45,033 bases of DNA from Pseudomonas sp. Ant30-3 (GTDB lineage Bacteria > Pseudomonadota > Gammaproteobacteria > Pseudomonadales > Pseudomonadaceae). Position 1 is the stretch's first letter, and every line of letters begins with the position of its first letter. A program made the position numbers and the translations under genes. Below are positions 19,501 to 28,390 of the stretch, piece after piece. Location: NCBI RefSeq assembly GCF_000690905.1, contig NZ_JMCL01000064.1:1-45033 (forward strand), in the 5' to 3' direction. The notes under the pieces are model-generated. The model was not told where the DNA came from. It ran no database searches and worked only from the letters and a program-made list of their open reading frames with translations.

Positions 19501-20385
19501 ATGAAAACCAGCGTCAACAACATCCCTGTGTTCAAGCTGTATGGCGAAAACAAGGCATGGACCACCCCGGACTTGTTGCACTGCGAATCGATACCCAAAC
19601 GCAGCAGCCTGCACCATTGGGAGATCAAGCCTCACCGTCACGCCGACCTGTTCCAGCTGCTCTATGTCCAACGCGGCCAGGCGGTGGTCGACATCGAGGG
19701 CAAGCGCAGTGACGTGCTGGAAGCGGCCATTCAGGTCATTCCGCCGCTAACCGTGCATGGTTTTCAGTTCTCGGAAAATATCGAGGGTTATGTGCTCACC
19801 CTCGGCGTGCCGCTGGTGGCCAGGCTGGAGTCGCAACTGGGCGCACCGCTGACAGTTCTGGCGTCTTGCGGGTGCTACCCGGTCGGGCGTGATCGCCGCT
19901 ATATCAACACCCTGTTTGCCGCCCTGCTTCAGGAATACGAAAGCAGCGCATCGGCGCGCGACGTGCTGATGCACTCGCTGGTCAGTGTGCTGATGGTCTG
20001 GACCAGTCGCCACCGTCAACTCAACACGCCGCCTAGCAATCGTGGCGAACGCGACCAGCATTTGCTCAGCCACTTCATCAAGTTGGTAGAGCAGCACTAC
20101 CGCGAGCACCTGTCGGTGGACATCTTCGCTCAGCGCATCGGCGTTTCAAGCGTGCACCTCAACATCCTGTGCCGGGAGCTGGCCGGGCAAACCGCGCTGC
20201 AGATCATTCACCAACGCCTGCTGCTGGAAGCCAAACGTAATCTGACTTACACGAACATGAGCATCAGCCAGTTGTCCGACAGCCTGGGTTTCAGCGACCC
20301 GACTTACTTCTCACGTTTTTTCCGCCGCCTCGGCGGCCAGACACCGAATGCCTTCCGCCATAGCGTCGGGCAAAGCGGCGCATGA
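19501..20385 (+). CDS. pobR: AraC/XylS-family activator of pobA
   Basis: A 294-residue AraC-type regulator. The N-terminal cupin pocket reads IKPHRHADLFQLLYVQRGQA and IEGKRSDVLEAAIQVIPPLT. The two DNA-binding motifs are LSVDIFAQRIGVSSVHLNIL and MSISQLSDSLGFSDPTYFSR, ending FFRRLGGQTPNAFR. In Pseudomonas the 4-hydroxybenzoate monooxygenase gene is controlled by a divergent AraC-type gene (called pobR or pobC), and here it is divergent from pobA, so the role is well supported by position and family. Predicted inducer is 4-hydroxybenzoate. The ATG at 19501 lacks a strong ribosome site but homology begins there. Confidence 0.9.
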   Translation: MKTSVNNIPVFKLYGENKAWTTPDLLHCESIPKRSSLHHWEIKPHRHADLFQLLYVQRGQAVVDIEGKRSDVLEAAIQVIPPLTVHGFQFSENIEGYVLTLGVPLVARLESQLGAPLTVLASCGCYPVGRDRRYINTLFAALLQEYESSASARDVLMHSLVSVLMVWTSRHRQLNTPPSNRGERDQHLLSHFIKLVEQHYREHLSVDIFAQRIGVSSVHLNILCRELAGQTALQIIHQRLLLEAKRNLTYTNMSISQLSDSLGFSDPTYFSRFFRRLGGQTPNAFRHSVGQSGA

Positions 20386-20392
20386 ATAATCA

Positions 20393-20470
20393 CGAACTTT
20401 CCGCATTCGGTCGAACTTTCTTAACAAAAACCGTCACAGGCGTGCAGCCCAGGCCTTGAACAATTAACAG
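20393..20470 (+). promoter_or_regulatory. Candidate upstream activator sites for the sigma-54 promoter
   Basis: Two copies of CGAACTTTC (20393-20401 and 20412-20420, starts 19 bp apart, about two helical turns) and an imperfect XylR/DmpR-like dyad TTGAACAATTAACAG at 20456-20470. They lie about 50-125 bp upstream of a -24/-12 promoter, in the right range for an enhancer-binding activator. Confidence 0.35.
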
Positions 20471-20518
20471 TAAGAACTCAGGCCATTGATTTACAACAAA
20501 AAATAAAAGAAGCCAACC

Positions 20519-20533
20519 TGGCACAATAGTTGA
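20519..20533 (+). promoter_or_regulatory. Candidate sigma-54 promoter
   Basis: TGGCAC-AATAG-TTGA, matching the -24 element fully and three of four bases of the -12 element (TTGC). It lies 64 bp before the ATG of the outer-membrane MetA-pathway gene and within 3 kb of a gene for a sigma-54 activator. Confidence 0.55.
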
Positions 20534-20597
20534 GTAGGGCAACCTTGCGCAATCAAAAGCTGCTGTATGCCCCTCATAACAATAAGGTTGGCCTTTC

Positions 20598-21533
20598 ATG
20601 CATCAGAAATTCACCCGCTGCACTTCCCTTGCGCTCAGCGCTGTCCTGTTGCTGGCCGGCAGCGCCTCACTGGTCCAGGCTACCGAAGGCGGTGTGTCGT
20701 CCTGGCCGCTGGGCATTGAAATCTACGGCATGGGTATCCTGCCGCCACCCGGCACCTACGGTCAGGTTTTCGTCGGCGACTACCTGGCCGATACCCTGCG
20801 CGATAACGCCGGCGACAAGGTGGCCGACATCGACCTGCGCGTCACCACTGTCGTGCCTCGATTCATCTGGGTCACCGAACAGCAGGTACTTGGAGGCAGC
20901 CTGGGCTTCCACGCACTGCTACCGCTCAATGACATACGGCTGAACATCAAGAACGGCCCGCATGACCACAAGCGCGGCATCGGCGACGCTCACCTCGGCC
21001 CGGTGGTCGGTTTCCACCACAGTGACAAGTTCCACACCGCTATGGGTGTCGACTTCGTACTGCCCACCGCCAGCGAGTACGACAAGAACGACCTGGTCAA
21101 CCTCGGCACGAACTATTACACCGTACAAGCGGTGTATGCCATGACCTACATGGACCCCAAGGGTTTTAACGCCGATGTGCGCCTGATGTACGATTACAAC
21201 TTCGAAAACCAGGACACCCACTACCAGTCCGGCCGCGAGCTGCATGCCGACTACACCCTTGGCTGGGGCCTGGGCAATGGCTGGGTACTCGGTGTCGGTG
21301 GCCACGCTTACAAGCAAGTGAGCGATGACCAGTGCAGCGCCTCCCATTGCGCCGCCGCGGCTTTGGTCGATGCCGCCGATGGCAACCGTGGCCGCTCCTT
21401 TTCCATCGGTCCGGCCGTGCAATATGCCAGCAAGGATGGCTGGTCCCTCAGTGCCAAATGGCAAGATGAATCCGGCGTACGCAACCGTACCGATGGCCAG
21501 ACCTATTGGCTCAAGTTCACCGTTCCCCTCTGA
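20598..21533 (+). CDS. Outer-membrane MetA-pathway phenol degradation protein (SphA-like)
   Basis: A 311-residue protein of the Phenol_MetA_deg family. A signal peptide (LALSAVLLLAGSASLVQA, cut before TEGG) is followed by aromatic-rich alternating sequence typical of a beta barrel (NYYTVQAVYAMTYMDPKG, DVRLMYDYNFENQD, YWLKFTVPL at the end). Members lie in clusters for aromatic-compound breakdown and are thought to help uptake through the outer membrane; none has a firmly proven reaction. The candidate sigma-54 promoter upstream suggests it is induced with the pch operon, so p-cresol or a related phenol is its likely cargo. It is convergent with the activator gene, sharing a terminator. Confidence 0.85.
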   Translation: MHQKFTRCTSLALSAVLLLAGSASLVQATEGGVSSWPLGIEIYGMGILPPPGTYGQVFVGDYLADTLRDNAGDKVADIDLRVTTVVPRFIWVTEQQVLGGSLGFHALLPLNDIRLNIKNGPHDHKRGIGDAHLGPVVGFHHSDKFHTAMGVDFVLPTASEYDKNDLVNLGTNYYTVQAVYAMTYMDPKGFNADVRLMYDYNFENQDTHYQSGRELHADYTLGWGLGNGWVLGVGGHAYKQVSDDQCSASHCAAAALVDAADGNRGRSFSIGPAVQYASKDGWSLSAKWQDESGVRNRTDGQTYWLKFTVPL

Positions 21534-21545
21534 GCCCCCCACGAA

Positions 21546-21575
21546 ATGCCCCGTGATCATCAGGTCGCGGGGCAT
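21546..21575. terminator. Hairpin between convergent genes
   Basis: ATGCCCCG...CGGGGCAT with a 14-base loop between the stop codons of two converging genes. No long T-run on either side, so it may be a weak bidirectional terminator. Confidence 0.6.
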
Positions 21576-21602
21576 CGTGTTGAGCCCGGATCGCGTCCGG
21601 CG

Positions 21603-23459
21603 CTAGCTCCCCTTGAGGCGATAACTGACCTGCGCACGACTCATGCCGAGCATCTGCGCCGCCGCCGTGATGTTGCCACCGGAGCGCTCCATTGCCAGGC
21701 GCACCAGGTGCAGCTCGATTTCTGCCAGGGGTGTATTCAACACCCGTTGGCTCCCGGAAACGAAGGCCTGCAGGCCTTCCAGTACCGGCTCGCGAAGTGA
21801 GCCTGCATGATCCCCTTCTTCAGTTGACGCTGTGGGCGCCCGCACTTTACCTGCCGCCTCATCACGTCGCTCGATAGCCGACAAGCGCCCCTCAGGGGTC
21901 AGACCGATCGCCATTGCCATCAACGGTGCGCCAATCTCGGCCAGATGCACGATGTCTATCACCTCGCCATCGCCGGCGGAAATCACCCCACGCTCGATCA
22001 GGTTCTGCAGTTCACGAATATTGCCGGGAAACCGATAAGTGAGCAGTGCATTGACCAGCCTCGTGCTGAAACCAGCCAGCCGACGCCCATGGCGCAGGCT
22101 GAAATGACGCAGAAAGTAACTCATCAGCAGCGGGATATCTTCGCGACGCTCGCGCAACGGTGGCAGATGAATAGGGAACACATTCAGTCGGTAGAACAAG
22201 TCTTCACGAAATCGTCCGGCCTCGACCTCGCGACGCAGATCCAGGTTGGTCGCGGCTATGACCCGTACATCCACCCGGATCGGCGCCGTGCCACCGACGC
22301 GCTCGATTTCGCCTTCCTGCAAGGCGCGCAGGATCTTGCTCTGCGCACTGAAGCTCAAGGTCGCTATTTCGTCGAGGAACAACGTCCCGCCATGGGCCCG
22401 TTCGAATCGACCGGGACGCGAACGCTCGGCACCGGTAAAAGCGCCACGCTCGACACCGAACAGTTCGGCCTCCACCAGGTTCTCCGGCAAGGTCGCGCAG
22501 TTGAGTGCCACCAGCGGCATATGCTGCCGGGAACTGGATTGGTACAGCGAGCGGGCGAACAACTCTTTGCCGACCCCTGACTCCCCGATCAACAACACCG
22601 TCGCCTCGGTCGGTGCAACGCGTTGCAGCAACTGAGTGGCCACGACGAACGCCGCCGAAATGCCCACCAGCGGTTTGCCGTCTGCCGGTTCCTCCAGCTC
22701 GGCAACGGTGGTCTCGGTGCCCGAGGCGTAGGTGCTGCGACTGAGGAAGTCGCCTGGATCCAGATAGGCCAGATCGACATCGATGTCGTCCCACTGATCG
22801 GCCGGTTTGCCAACGATACGGCAGGCCTGATGGCCCATCGAGCGGCACTCCTCCTCGCGAAACACGACCAGTCGGCCGAGCAGCGACGAGGCGTACCCGC
22901 TGGCATAACCGATCTCCATCCAACAGGCCGGTTCGCCGCCCAGGCCATAGGCGGCAATGTGCTCGTCGTCTTCCAGTGAGTTGTGCCAAAGGAACTCGGA
23001 ATAGAAGTGACCAATGCCAGAGTCGATTTCGAAGCGCACCACCTCGACATTGACCATGCCTTCGAGCATGTGCAGCCGCGGTCCGGCACTATACAGGCTA
23101 GTGTCATCACCTTCCGGCCACTGCTCGCTGACCTGGGCGGCGTCACGCGCACCGGCTTGCCAGCCGATGCGCGTGAGCAGGCCACGTGCCTTGTCGAACC
23201 CCAGCGCCTCGATCAGCTCGCGGCGGATGGCTCCGAACGCAGAGCCTTGCAGCAGCATCATGCGCTGGCCACACAACCAGACGCTGCCTTCCTGCGGGGC
23301 GAAGGCCACCGTTTCCGCCAACTGCTCAGCCGATGGCAGGCCGCTGGTACCGAACTGACTGGCGCGGTCGACGATCAGGCGCTTCTGCCGGCCAAGCATC
23401 TGCTTGAGGAAATCCTCATCGGCAGAACGGCCAGTCTTGGTAGGCGTAGTACGAGTCAT
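21603..23459 (-). CDS. Sigma-54-dependent activator, XylR_N/V4R type
   Basis: A 618-residue enhancer-binding activator of the XylR/DmpR class. Residues about 30-140 form the XylR_N domain, and about 145-215 the V4R effector-binding domain ([20 protein letters not shown]). The AAA+ domain has Walker A GESGVGKE, the sigma-54 contact loop GAFTGA, Walker [13 protein letters not shown] and the arginine-finger region. The C-terminus has a Fis-type helix-turn-helix ([20 protein letters not shown]). Regulators of this class bind a phenol directly in the V4R region and switch on transcription. It lies between the MetA-pathway gene and the divergent pch operon, both with sigma-54-like promoters, so it is the likely p-cresol sensor. 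Confidence 0.93.
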   Translation of the reverse strand: MTRTTPTKTGRSADEDFLKQMLGRQKRLIVDRASQFGTSGLPSAEQLAETVAFAPQEGSVWLCGQRMMLLQGSAFGAIRRELIEALGFDKARGLLTRIGWQAGARDAAQVSEQWPEGDDTSLYSAGPRLHMLEGMVNVEVVRFEIDSGIGHFYSEFLWHNSLEDDEHIAAYGLGGEPACWMEIGYASGYASSLLGRLVVFREEECRSMGHQACRIVGKPADQWDDIDVDLAYLDPGDFLSRSTYASGTETTVAELEEPADGKPLVGISAAFVVATQLLQRVAPTEATVLLIGESGVGKELFARSLYQSSSRQHMPLVALNCATLPENLVEAELFGVERGAFTGAERSRPGRFERAHGGTLFLDEIATLSFSAQSKILRALQEGEIERVGGTAPIRVDVRVIAATNLDLRREVEAGRFREDLFYRLNVFPIHLPPLRERREDIPLLMSYFLRHFSLRHGRRLAGFSTRLVNALLTYRFPGNIRELQNLIERGVISAGDGEVIDIVHLAEIGAPLMAMAIGLTPEGRLSAIERRDEAAGKVRAPTASTEEGDHAGSLREPVLEGLQAFVSGSQRVLNTPLAEIELHLVRLAMERSGGNITAAAQMLGMSRAQVSYRLKGS

Positions 23460-23800
23460 GGGCAGTCAACAAGAGGCAGGTAGGTAACCTATGAGTATGC
23501 CCAGCCCTCCCGGCGGGTCAATCCGCTAGCGATCGACTCGGCCGCTCCCTGCTGGCCATTTGTCCGATAACCGCACAACTTCTGCTCACCCAACTGGGCG
23601 TCGAGCTTTCAACAGCGTGCGACTTCTCTGCATAAATTTCCGCACAACTTCTATCGAGTCTGTGCCTGAGGCAGGCTTTGCGCAACTACAAAACAACTCA
23701 ACTTATTGTTTTAAAAGGAAATTAATCTAAAAAATGGACATGGCACGATAAGTGTTAGTAGGCACATGTGCACTTTAATAAAAAGAGAGGTGACCTCGAC
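23460..23800 (+). promoter_or_regulatory. Control region of the pch operon: direct repeats and sigma-54-like promoter
   Basis: This 341-bp region lies between the divergent activator gene and pchA. It holds a 13-base perfect direct repeat, CCGCACAACTTCT, at 23571-23583 and 23640-23652, starts 69 bp apart, as candidate activator sites. At 23741 TGGCACGATAAGTGTT gives a full -24 element with a poor -12 element (GT instead of GC), 60 bp before the pchA start. No coding sequence is supported here. Confidence 0.45.
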
Positions 23801-25285
23801 ATGACTACTACCCACTCCGTTCGCCCTGCCTATCAGCACCTTGAATTGCAGCCACTCGCCGGCCAATGGCGGGCCGGCAGCGCCGGTCGCCCTTTGGAGG
23901 TGTTCGACCCCTTCACTCAGACGCGCTTGCTGCAGATCACCCTGGCCAATCGCGAAGACCTCGATGCAGCCTACCGCAAGGCGCGCGTAACCCAGGTCGA
24001 TTGGGCTACCAAAGGGCCGGCCGAACGTGGCCAGGTACTGCTCAACGCGGTGAAAATCTTCGACGAGCGTCGTGAAGAAATCATCGACTGGATCATCCGC
24101 GAGTCCGGCAGTACGCGCATCAAAGCGCAGATCGAATGGGGCGCCGCTCGCGCCATCACCCTGGAGTCGGCCAGCCTGCCCAGCCGCGTGCATGGGCGCA
24201 TTCTTGCCTCCAACATTCCTGGCAAGGAAAGCCGCGTTTACCGTACGCCCCTGGGCGTGATCGGTGTGATCAGCCCATGGAACTTCCCGCTGCACCTGAC
24301 AGCCCGCTCCCTGGCACCTGCCCTGGCGCTAGGCAACGCCGTGGTGGTCAAGCCGGCCAGCGATACCCCCGTTACCGGCGGCCTGTTGCTCGCGCGTATC
24401 TTCGAGGAAGCCGGATTGCCGGCGGGCGTGCTCAGTGTGGTGGTCGGTTCCGGCGCGGAAATCGGCGACGCCTTCGTCGAGCACCCGGTCCCGGCGTTCA
24501 TCTCCTTCACCGGCTCAACCCAGGTCGGGCGCAACATCGGCCGCATCGCCAGCGGCGGTGAGCACCTCAAGCACGTGGCCCTGGAGCTGGGTGGCAACAG
24601 TCCGTTCGTGGTCCTGGCCGATGCCGACGTCGAGCAGGCCGTCAGCGCCGCCGTGGTGGGCAAATTCCTCCACCAGGGGCAAATCTGCATGGCGATCAAT
24701 CGCATCATCGTCGAGCAGCCCCTGCTGGAAACCTTCACCCAGCGCTTCGTCGAACGCGTCAAAGCCCTGCCCTACGGCGACCCGAACAAAGCTGAAACCG
24801 TCATCGGGCCGGTGATCAACGGCAAGCAACTGGCTGGCCTGCAACAGAAGATCGCCATCGCCCAAGCCGAAGGCGCCACGCTGCTGGTAGGCGGTGAAGC
24901 CCTGGGCAACGTCATGCCGCCGCATGTGTTCGGCAACGTCACCGCCGACATGGACATCGCCCGTGAAGAAATCTTCGGTCCGCTGGTGGGCATTCAGTCA
25001 GCGCGTGACGCCGAGCATGCCCTTGAACTGGCCAACAGCAGTGAATACGGACTCTCCAGCGCTGTGTTCACATCGAGCCTGGAGCGCGGCGTGCAGTTCG
25101 CCCAACGCATCCACGCCGGTATGACCCATGTCAACGACATCCCGGTCAATGACGAACCCAACGCGCCGTTCGGCGGTGAGAAGAACTCCGGTCTTGGTCG
25201 CTTCAACGGCGACTGGGCGATCGACGAGTTCACCACTGACCACTGGATCACCCTGCAACATGCTCCAAGAGCGTATCCGTTCTGA
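23801..25285 (+). CDS. pchA: 4-hydroxybenzaldehyde dehydrogenase
   Basis: A 494-residue NAD(P)-dependent aldehyde dehydrogenase of the vanillin/benzaldehyde type. Motifs in order: [20 protein letters not shown] (cofactor fold), [30 protein letters not shown] with the catalytic Glu and GQICMAINR with the catalytic Cys, then EEIFGPLV. It would oxidise 4-hydroxybenzaldehyde, the product of PchFC, to 4-hydroxybenzoate, the substrate of PobA. Gene order pchA-pchC-pchX-pchF is that of the known P. putida p-cresol operon. The ATG at 23801 is chosen over an upstream in-frame ATG because GAGAGGTGA lies just before it. No signal peptide, so cytoplasmic. Confidence 0.92.
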   Translation: MTTTHSVRPAYQHLELQPLAGQWRAGSAGRPLEVFDPFTQTRLLQITLANREDLDAAYRKARVTQVDWATKGPAERGQVLLNAVKIFDERREEIIDWIIRESGSTRIKAQIEWGAARAITLESASLPSRVHGRILASNIPGKESRVYRTPLGVIGVISPWNFPLHLTARSLAPALALGNAVVVKPASDTPVTGGLLLARIFEEAGLPAGVLSVVVGSGAEIGDAFVEHPVPAFISFTGSTQVGRNIGRIASGGEHLKHVALELGGNSPFVVLADADVEQAVSAAVVGKFLHQGQICMAINRIIVEQPLLETFTQRFVERVKALPYGDPNKAETVIGPVINGKQLAGLQQKIAIAQAEGATLLVGGEALGNVMPPHVFGNVTADMDIAREEIFGPLVGIQSARDAEHALELANSSEYGLSSAVFTSSLERGVQFAQRIHAGMTHVNDIPVNDEPNAPFGGEKNSGLGRFNGDWAIDEFTTDHWITLQHAPRAYPF

Positions 25286-25337
25286 GCTGAACCAAGCCCC
25301 CATGAACCCACCTACCAATAAGAAAATGGAGTACGAA

Positions 25338-25673
25338 ATGTCTTCACTCCTCAACAGCTCAGCTGTGAAACGGACTCTGTCTGCCTGCCTTGCCCTGCCC
25401 TTTATCGTGCTGGCTGGTAACGCCGCCGCCGATGGCGACGGCGTCTGGAAAGGCGGGGAAAACGTCTATGCCAAGGTGTGCGGCCACTGTCACGAAAAAC
25501 AGGTCGGCCCGCAAATCACCGGCCGCCAGCTGCCACCGCAGTACATCACCGCAATTGTGCGCAATGGATTTCGCGCCATGCCGGCTTTCCCCGCCTCGTT
25601 CATCGACGATAACTCGCTGCAACAGGTCGCTGAGTACATTTCCAAAACGCCCGCCTCGGCGGCCAAGCCTTGA
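25338..25673 (+). CDS. pchC: p-cresol methylhydroxylase, cytochrome c subunit
   Basis: A 111-residue precursor of the small cytochrome subunit. The signal peptide (RTLSACLALPFIVLAGNAAA) precedes a single haem site CGHCH and the sixth-ligand methionine in GFRAMPAFPASFIDD. In the family this subunit binds the flavoprotein PchF, takes its electrons and passes them to further periplasmic cytochromes or azurin. The ATG at 25338 is preferred since GGAG lies 8 bp upstream; an ATG four codons earlier lacks a ribosome site. It stands 52 bp after pchA and 10 bp before pchX. Confidence 0.93.
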   Translation: MSSLLNSSAVKRTLSACLALPFIVLAGNAAADGDGVWKGGENVYAKVCGHCHEKQVGPQITGRQLPPQYITAIVRNGFRAMPAFPASFIDDNSLQQVAEYISKTPASAAKP

Positions 25674-25683
25674 GGAGCCAGCT

Positions 25684-26376
25684 ATGAACGTCGAACGTCG
25701 CATGGTACTGAAGGGTATGGCTTTGAGCAGCCTGGCCGGGATAGCCATGAGCAGCTCCGGCCTGAGCATGGCCAATAGTGTTTTGGGCGCTCAGACCAGA
25801 TCGGTCTTACCGACCCTGGTCTTGGTCAACAATGAGGTGACCGAATCGGTGTTCCTCCAGGGAGTCAACGCCAGCCCGGCGGGCAAGCAGGTCAAGGTGC
25901 AGCGCACCGACCTCAGCCTGGACTTCATCCTGGGTTTTGAAAAACGCCTGCGCAGCGGGCAACCGCAACGCATCATCGGCCTGGTCGACGATGCCAGTGC
26001 CGCACTAATCATTGACCTGGCGCGCAGCGCTGGCGCACGCGTGCAGTGGCTCGGCCAGCACCGCGCCACGACCAACGCTTCACAGCACCGCCTGCTCAGC
26101 GCCGAAGCCGCAAGCGGCTGCGCCCCACAACTGGGCCTGAGCCTGAACGCCTGCGGCACCGGCTTCAGCCTTACCGAACACCGTATGCATGGCCTGCAAG
26201 CTCCGTTGCAAGTGTCTGCGGCCGCCCGCAACAGCGTCGGCTCAGATCAATGGGCGGCCACGCTGGGCTACACCCTTGCAGCTCTGGGCACCATCAGCGA
26301 GGGGCAAGCACCGCTGATCGCCCGCCGACCGTCGCCACTGACCGGTAATTTCGTTTCGTTTTCGATCGAGGCTTGA
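25684..26376 (+). CDS. pchX: PchX, Tat-signal protein of the p-cresol operon
   Basis: A 230-residue protein of unknown function always placed, in the known operon, between pchC and pchF. The start MNVERRMVLKGMALSSLAG has twin arginines followed by V-L-K and a moderately hydrophobic stretch with small residues, resembling a Tat signal (consensus S/T-R-R-x-F-L-K). The remainder (PTLVLVNNEVTESVFLQG, RIIGLVDDASAALIIDLARS) shows no catalytic motif that I recognise. GAGGAG precedes the ATG by six bases, and pchF starts 13 bp after its stop. Because PchF shows no signal of its own, PchX may be its export partner; this is inference. Confidence 0.85.
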   Translation: MNVERRMVLKGMALSSLAGIAMSSSGLSMANSVLGAQTRSVLPTLVLVNNEVTESVFLQGVNASPAGKQVKVQRTDLSLDFILGFEKRLRSGQPQRIIGLVDDASAALIIDLARSAGARVQWLGQHRATTNASQHRLLSAEAASGCAPQLGLSLNACGTGFSLTEHRMHGLQAPLQVSAAARNSVGSDQWAATLGYTLAALGTISEGQAPLIARRPSPLTGNFVSFSIEA

Positions 26377-26389
26377 AGGAGCTAACCAA

Positions 26390-27958
26390 ATGACTGAGCA
26401 AATCAACAAGACCCTGCTCCCGCGCGGCGTCGACAGCGCAAACTTCGAGCAAGCCATCGCCAAGTTTCGCAAACTGCTGGGCGATGAAAACGTCCTGATC
26501 AAAGACGATCAACTGATCCCCTACACCAAGATCATGATGGCCGTGGACACTGCCGAGCACACGCCGTCCGCCGCCGTCACCGCCACCACCGTCGAACAGG
26601 TGCAAGGCGTGGTGAAGATCTGCAACGAACACAAAATTCCGGTGTGGACCATCTCCACCGGTCGCAACTTCGGTTACGGCTCCGCAGCACCTGGCCAGCG
26701 CGGTCAGATCATTCTCGACCTGAAGAAGATGAACAAAATCCTCCACGTCGACCCCGAACTGTGTACCGCCCTGGTTGAGCCGGGCGTGACCTATCAGCAG
26801 CTTTACGACTACATCCAGGAACACAATCTGCCATTGATGCTGTCGTTCTCTGCGCCGTCGGCCATCGCCGGTCCGTTGGGCAACACCATGGACCGCGGTG
26901 TGGGTTACACACCCTACGGCGAACATTTTCTGATGCAGTGCGGTATGGAAGTGGTGCTGGCCAACGGCGATGTGTACCGCACCGGCATGGGCGGCGTGAA
27001 AGGCGACAACGCCTGGCAGGTATTCAAGTGGGGCTATGGCCCGACTCTGGACGGAATGTTCACCCAAGCCAACTACGGTATCTGCACGAAAATGGGTTTC
27101 TGGCTAATGCCAAAACCGCCAGTATTCAAACCGTTCGAGATCAAGTTCGAGAACGAATCGGACATCGCCGAGATCGTCGAATTCATCCGCCCACTGCGCA
27201 TCGCCCAGGTCATCCCGAACTCGGTCGTAATCGCCGGCGTACTCTGGGAGGCATCCACCTGCAACACCCGTCGCTCTGACTACACCGCCGAGCCGGGCGC
27301 GACCTCTGACGCGATCCTCAAGCAAATACAGAAAGACAAGAACCTCGGCGCCTGGAACGTCTACGCCGCGCTGTACGGCACTCAGGAGCAGGTCGACGTC
27401 AACTGGAATATCGTCACTGGAGCCCTGAAGCAACTGGGCAAGGGCCGAATCGTCACCCAGGAAGAGGCCGGCGACACCCAGCCGTTCAAGTACCGCGCCC
27501 AGTTGATGTCCGGGGTGCCTAACCTGCAGGAATTTGGCCTGTACAACTGGCGTGGCGGCGGCGGCTCGATGTGGTTCGCACCGGTGAGCCAGGCCCGAGG
27601 CAGCGAGTGCGACAAACAGCAGGCGCTGGCCAAGAAGACCCTCAACAAGCACGGTCTGGACTATGTCGGCGAGTTCATCGTCGGCTGGCGCGACATGCAC
27701 CACGTCATCGACGTGTTGTATGACCGCACCAACCCGGAAGAGATCAAACGCGCTAACGCCTGCTTTGCCGAACTGCTGGATGTATTCGAGAAGGAAGGCT
27801 ACGCCGTATACCGCGTCAACACAGCATTCCAGGATCGAGTTGCGCAGAGCTACGGCCCTGTCAAACGCAAGCTTGAACATGCCATCAAGCGTGCGCTGGA
27901 CCCGAACAACATTCTGGCACCAGGCAAGTCGGGCATCGACCTCGCCAATACATTCTGA
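26390..27958 (+). CDS. pchF: p-cresol methylhydroxylase, flavoprotein subunit
   Basis: A 522-residue FAD enzyme of the vanillyl-alcohol oxidase family. It hydroxylates the methyl group of p-cresol using water and goes on to 4-hydroxybenzaldehyde, giving electrons to PchC. Residues known from the P. putida enzyme are all present with a one-residue shift for the initiator Met: Tyr385 for FAD-linked Tyr384 (EFGLYNWRGGG), Tyr96, Glu381, Glu428, His437, Asp441, Tyr474 and Arg475. FAD-binding segment: PVWTISTGRNFGYGSAAPG. The start has no signal peptide (MTEQINKTLLPRG), although the family enzyme is periplasmic. Ribosome site AAGGAG. A strong terminator follows the stop. Confidence 0.97.
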   Translation: MTEQINKTLLPRGVDSANFEQAIAKFRKLLGDENVLIKDDQLIPYTKIMMAVDTAEHTPSAAVTATTVEQVQGVVKICNEHKIPVWTISTGRNFGYGSAAPGQRGQIILDLKKMNKILHVDPELCTALVEPGVTYQQLYDYIQEHNLPLMLSFSAPSAIAGPLGNTMDRGVGYTPYGEHFLMQCGMEVVLANGDVYRTGMGGVKGDNAWQVFKWGYGPTLDGMFTQANYGICTKMGFWLMPKPPVFKPFEIKFENESDIAEIVEFIRPLRIAQVIPNSVVIAGVLWEASTCNTRRSDYTAEPGATSDAILKQIQKDKNLGAWNVYAALYGTQEQVDVNWNIVTGALKQLGKGRIVTQEEAGDTQPFKYRAQLMSGVPNLQEFGLYNWRGGGGSMWFAPVSQARGSECDKQQALAKKTLNKHGLDYVGEFIVGWRDMHHVIDVLYDRTNPEEIKRANACFAELLDVFEKEGYAVYRVNTAFQDRVAQSYGPVKRKLEHAIKRALDPNNILAPGKSGIDLANTF

Positions 27959-27969
27959 TTGCTCTTGAG

Positions 27970-28003
27970 GCCCCGCCAGATCTGTCTTGGCGGGGCTTTT
28001 TTA
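27970..28003 (+). terminator. Rho-independent terminator after pchF
   Basis: GCCCCGCC, an 11-base loop, GGCGGGGC and then TTTTTTATTT. A strong intrinsic terminator, 12 bp after the pchF stop and only 16 bp before the next start codon. Confidence 0.92.
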
Positions 28004-28018
28004 TTTGTAGGAAACGCA

Positions 28019-28390
28019 ATGACTCACACACAACTGCTCGTTGCCAGCGCCCTGCTGCTGGCCGCCCCTCTGACGCTGGCCCAGGGCGACGTCACTCAAG
28101 GCCAAGCCCTGTTCACCACTCAATGCGGTTTCTGTCACAGCCCCGAAGCGGGCAAGAACCTGATGGGGCCGAGTCTGCACGGCGTGTTCAATCGCGCCAG
28201 CGCCCAGGCGCCGGCTTTTACCTATTCCGCCGCCCTGCAAGGCGCCAAGCTGCAGTGGAATGACGCTAATCTGGACAAGTGGCTTACAAGCCCTGCCAGC
28301 CTGCTGCCGGGCAACATGATGATGTTCCCGGGGCAGCCCGACGCGCAGAGTCGTCAGCACCTCATCGCTTATCTCAAGAGTTTGAAGTAA
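28019..28390 (+). CDS. Class I cytochrome c, c2/mitochondrial-like
   Basis: A 123-residue precursor with a signal peptide (LLVASALLLAAPLTLAQG), one haem site in the segment LFTTQCGFCHSPEAGKNLMG, the GPSLHGVFNR loop and the axial methionine region GNMMMFPGQPDAQSRQHLIA. This matches the cytochrome c2 layout. It would sit in the periplasm. Position right after pchF suggests it carries electrons from PchC to a terminal oxidase. GTAGGAAA precedes the ATG and overlaps the end of the pchF terminator, so expression depends on readthrough or on a promoter inside pchF. Confidence 0.9.
   Translation: MTHTQLLVASALLLAAPLTLAQGDVTQGQALFTTQCGFCHSPEAGKNLMGPSLHGVFNRASAQAPAFTYSAALQGAKLQWNDANLDKWLTSPASLLPGNMMMFPGQPDAQSRQHLIAYLKSLK

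Noticed and set aside
23752..23775. Second sigma-54-like site (GGCACATGTGC) before pchA
   Set aside because: Spacing between GG and GC is wrong for a -24/-12 promoter.
26294..27880. Long minus-strand open frames opposite pchF
   Set aside because: Composition fits antisense of PchF; no recognisable motif.
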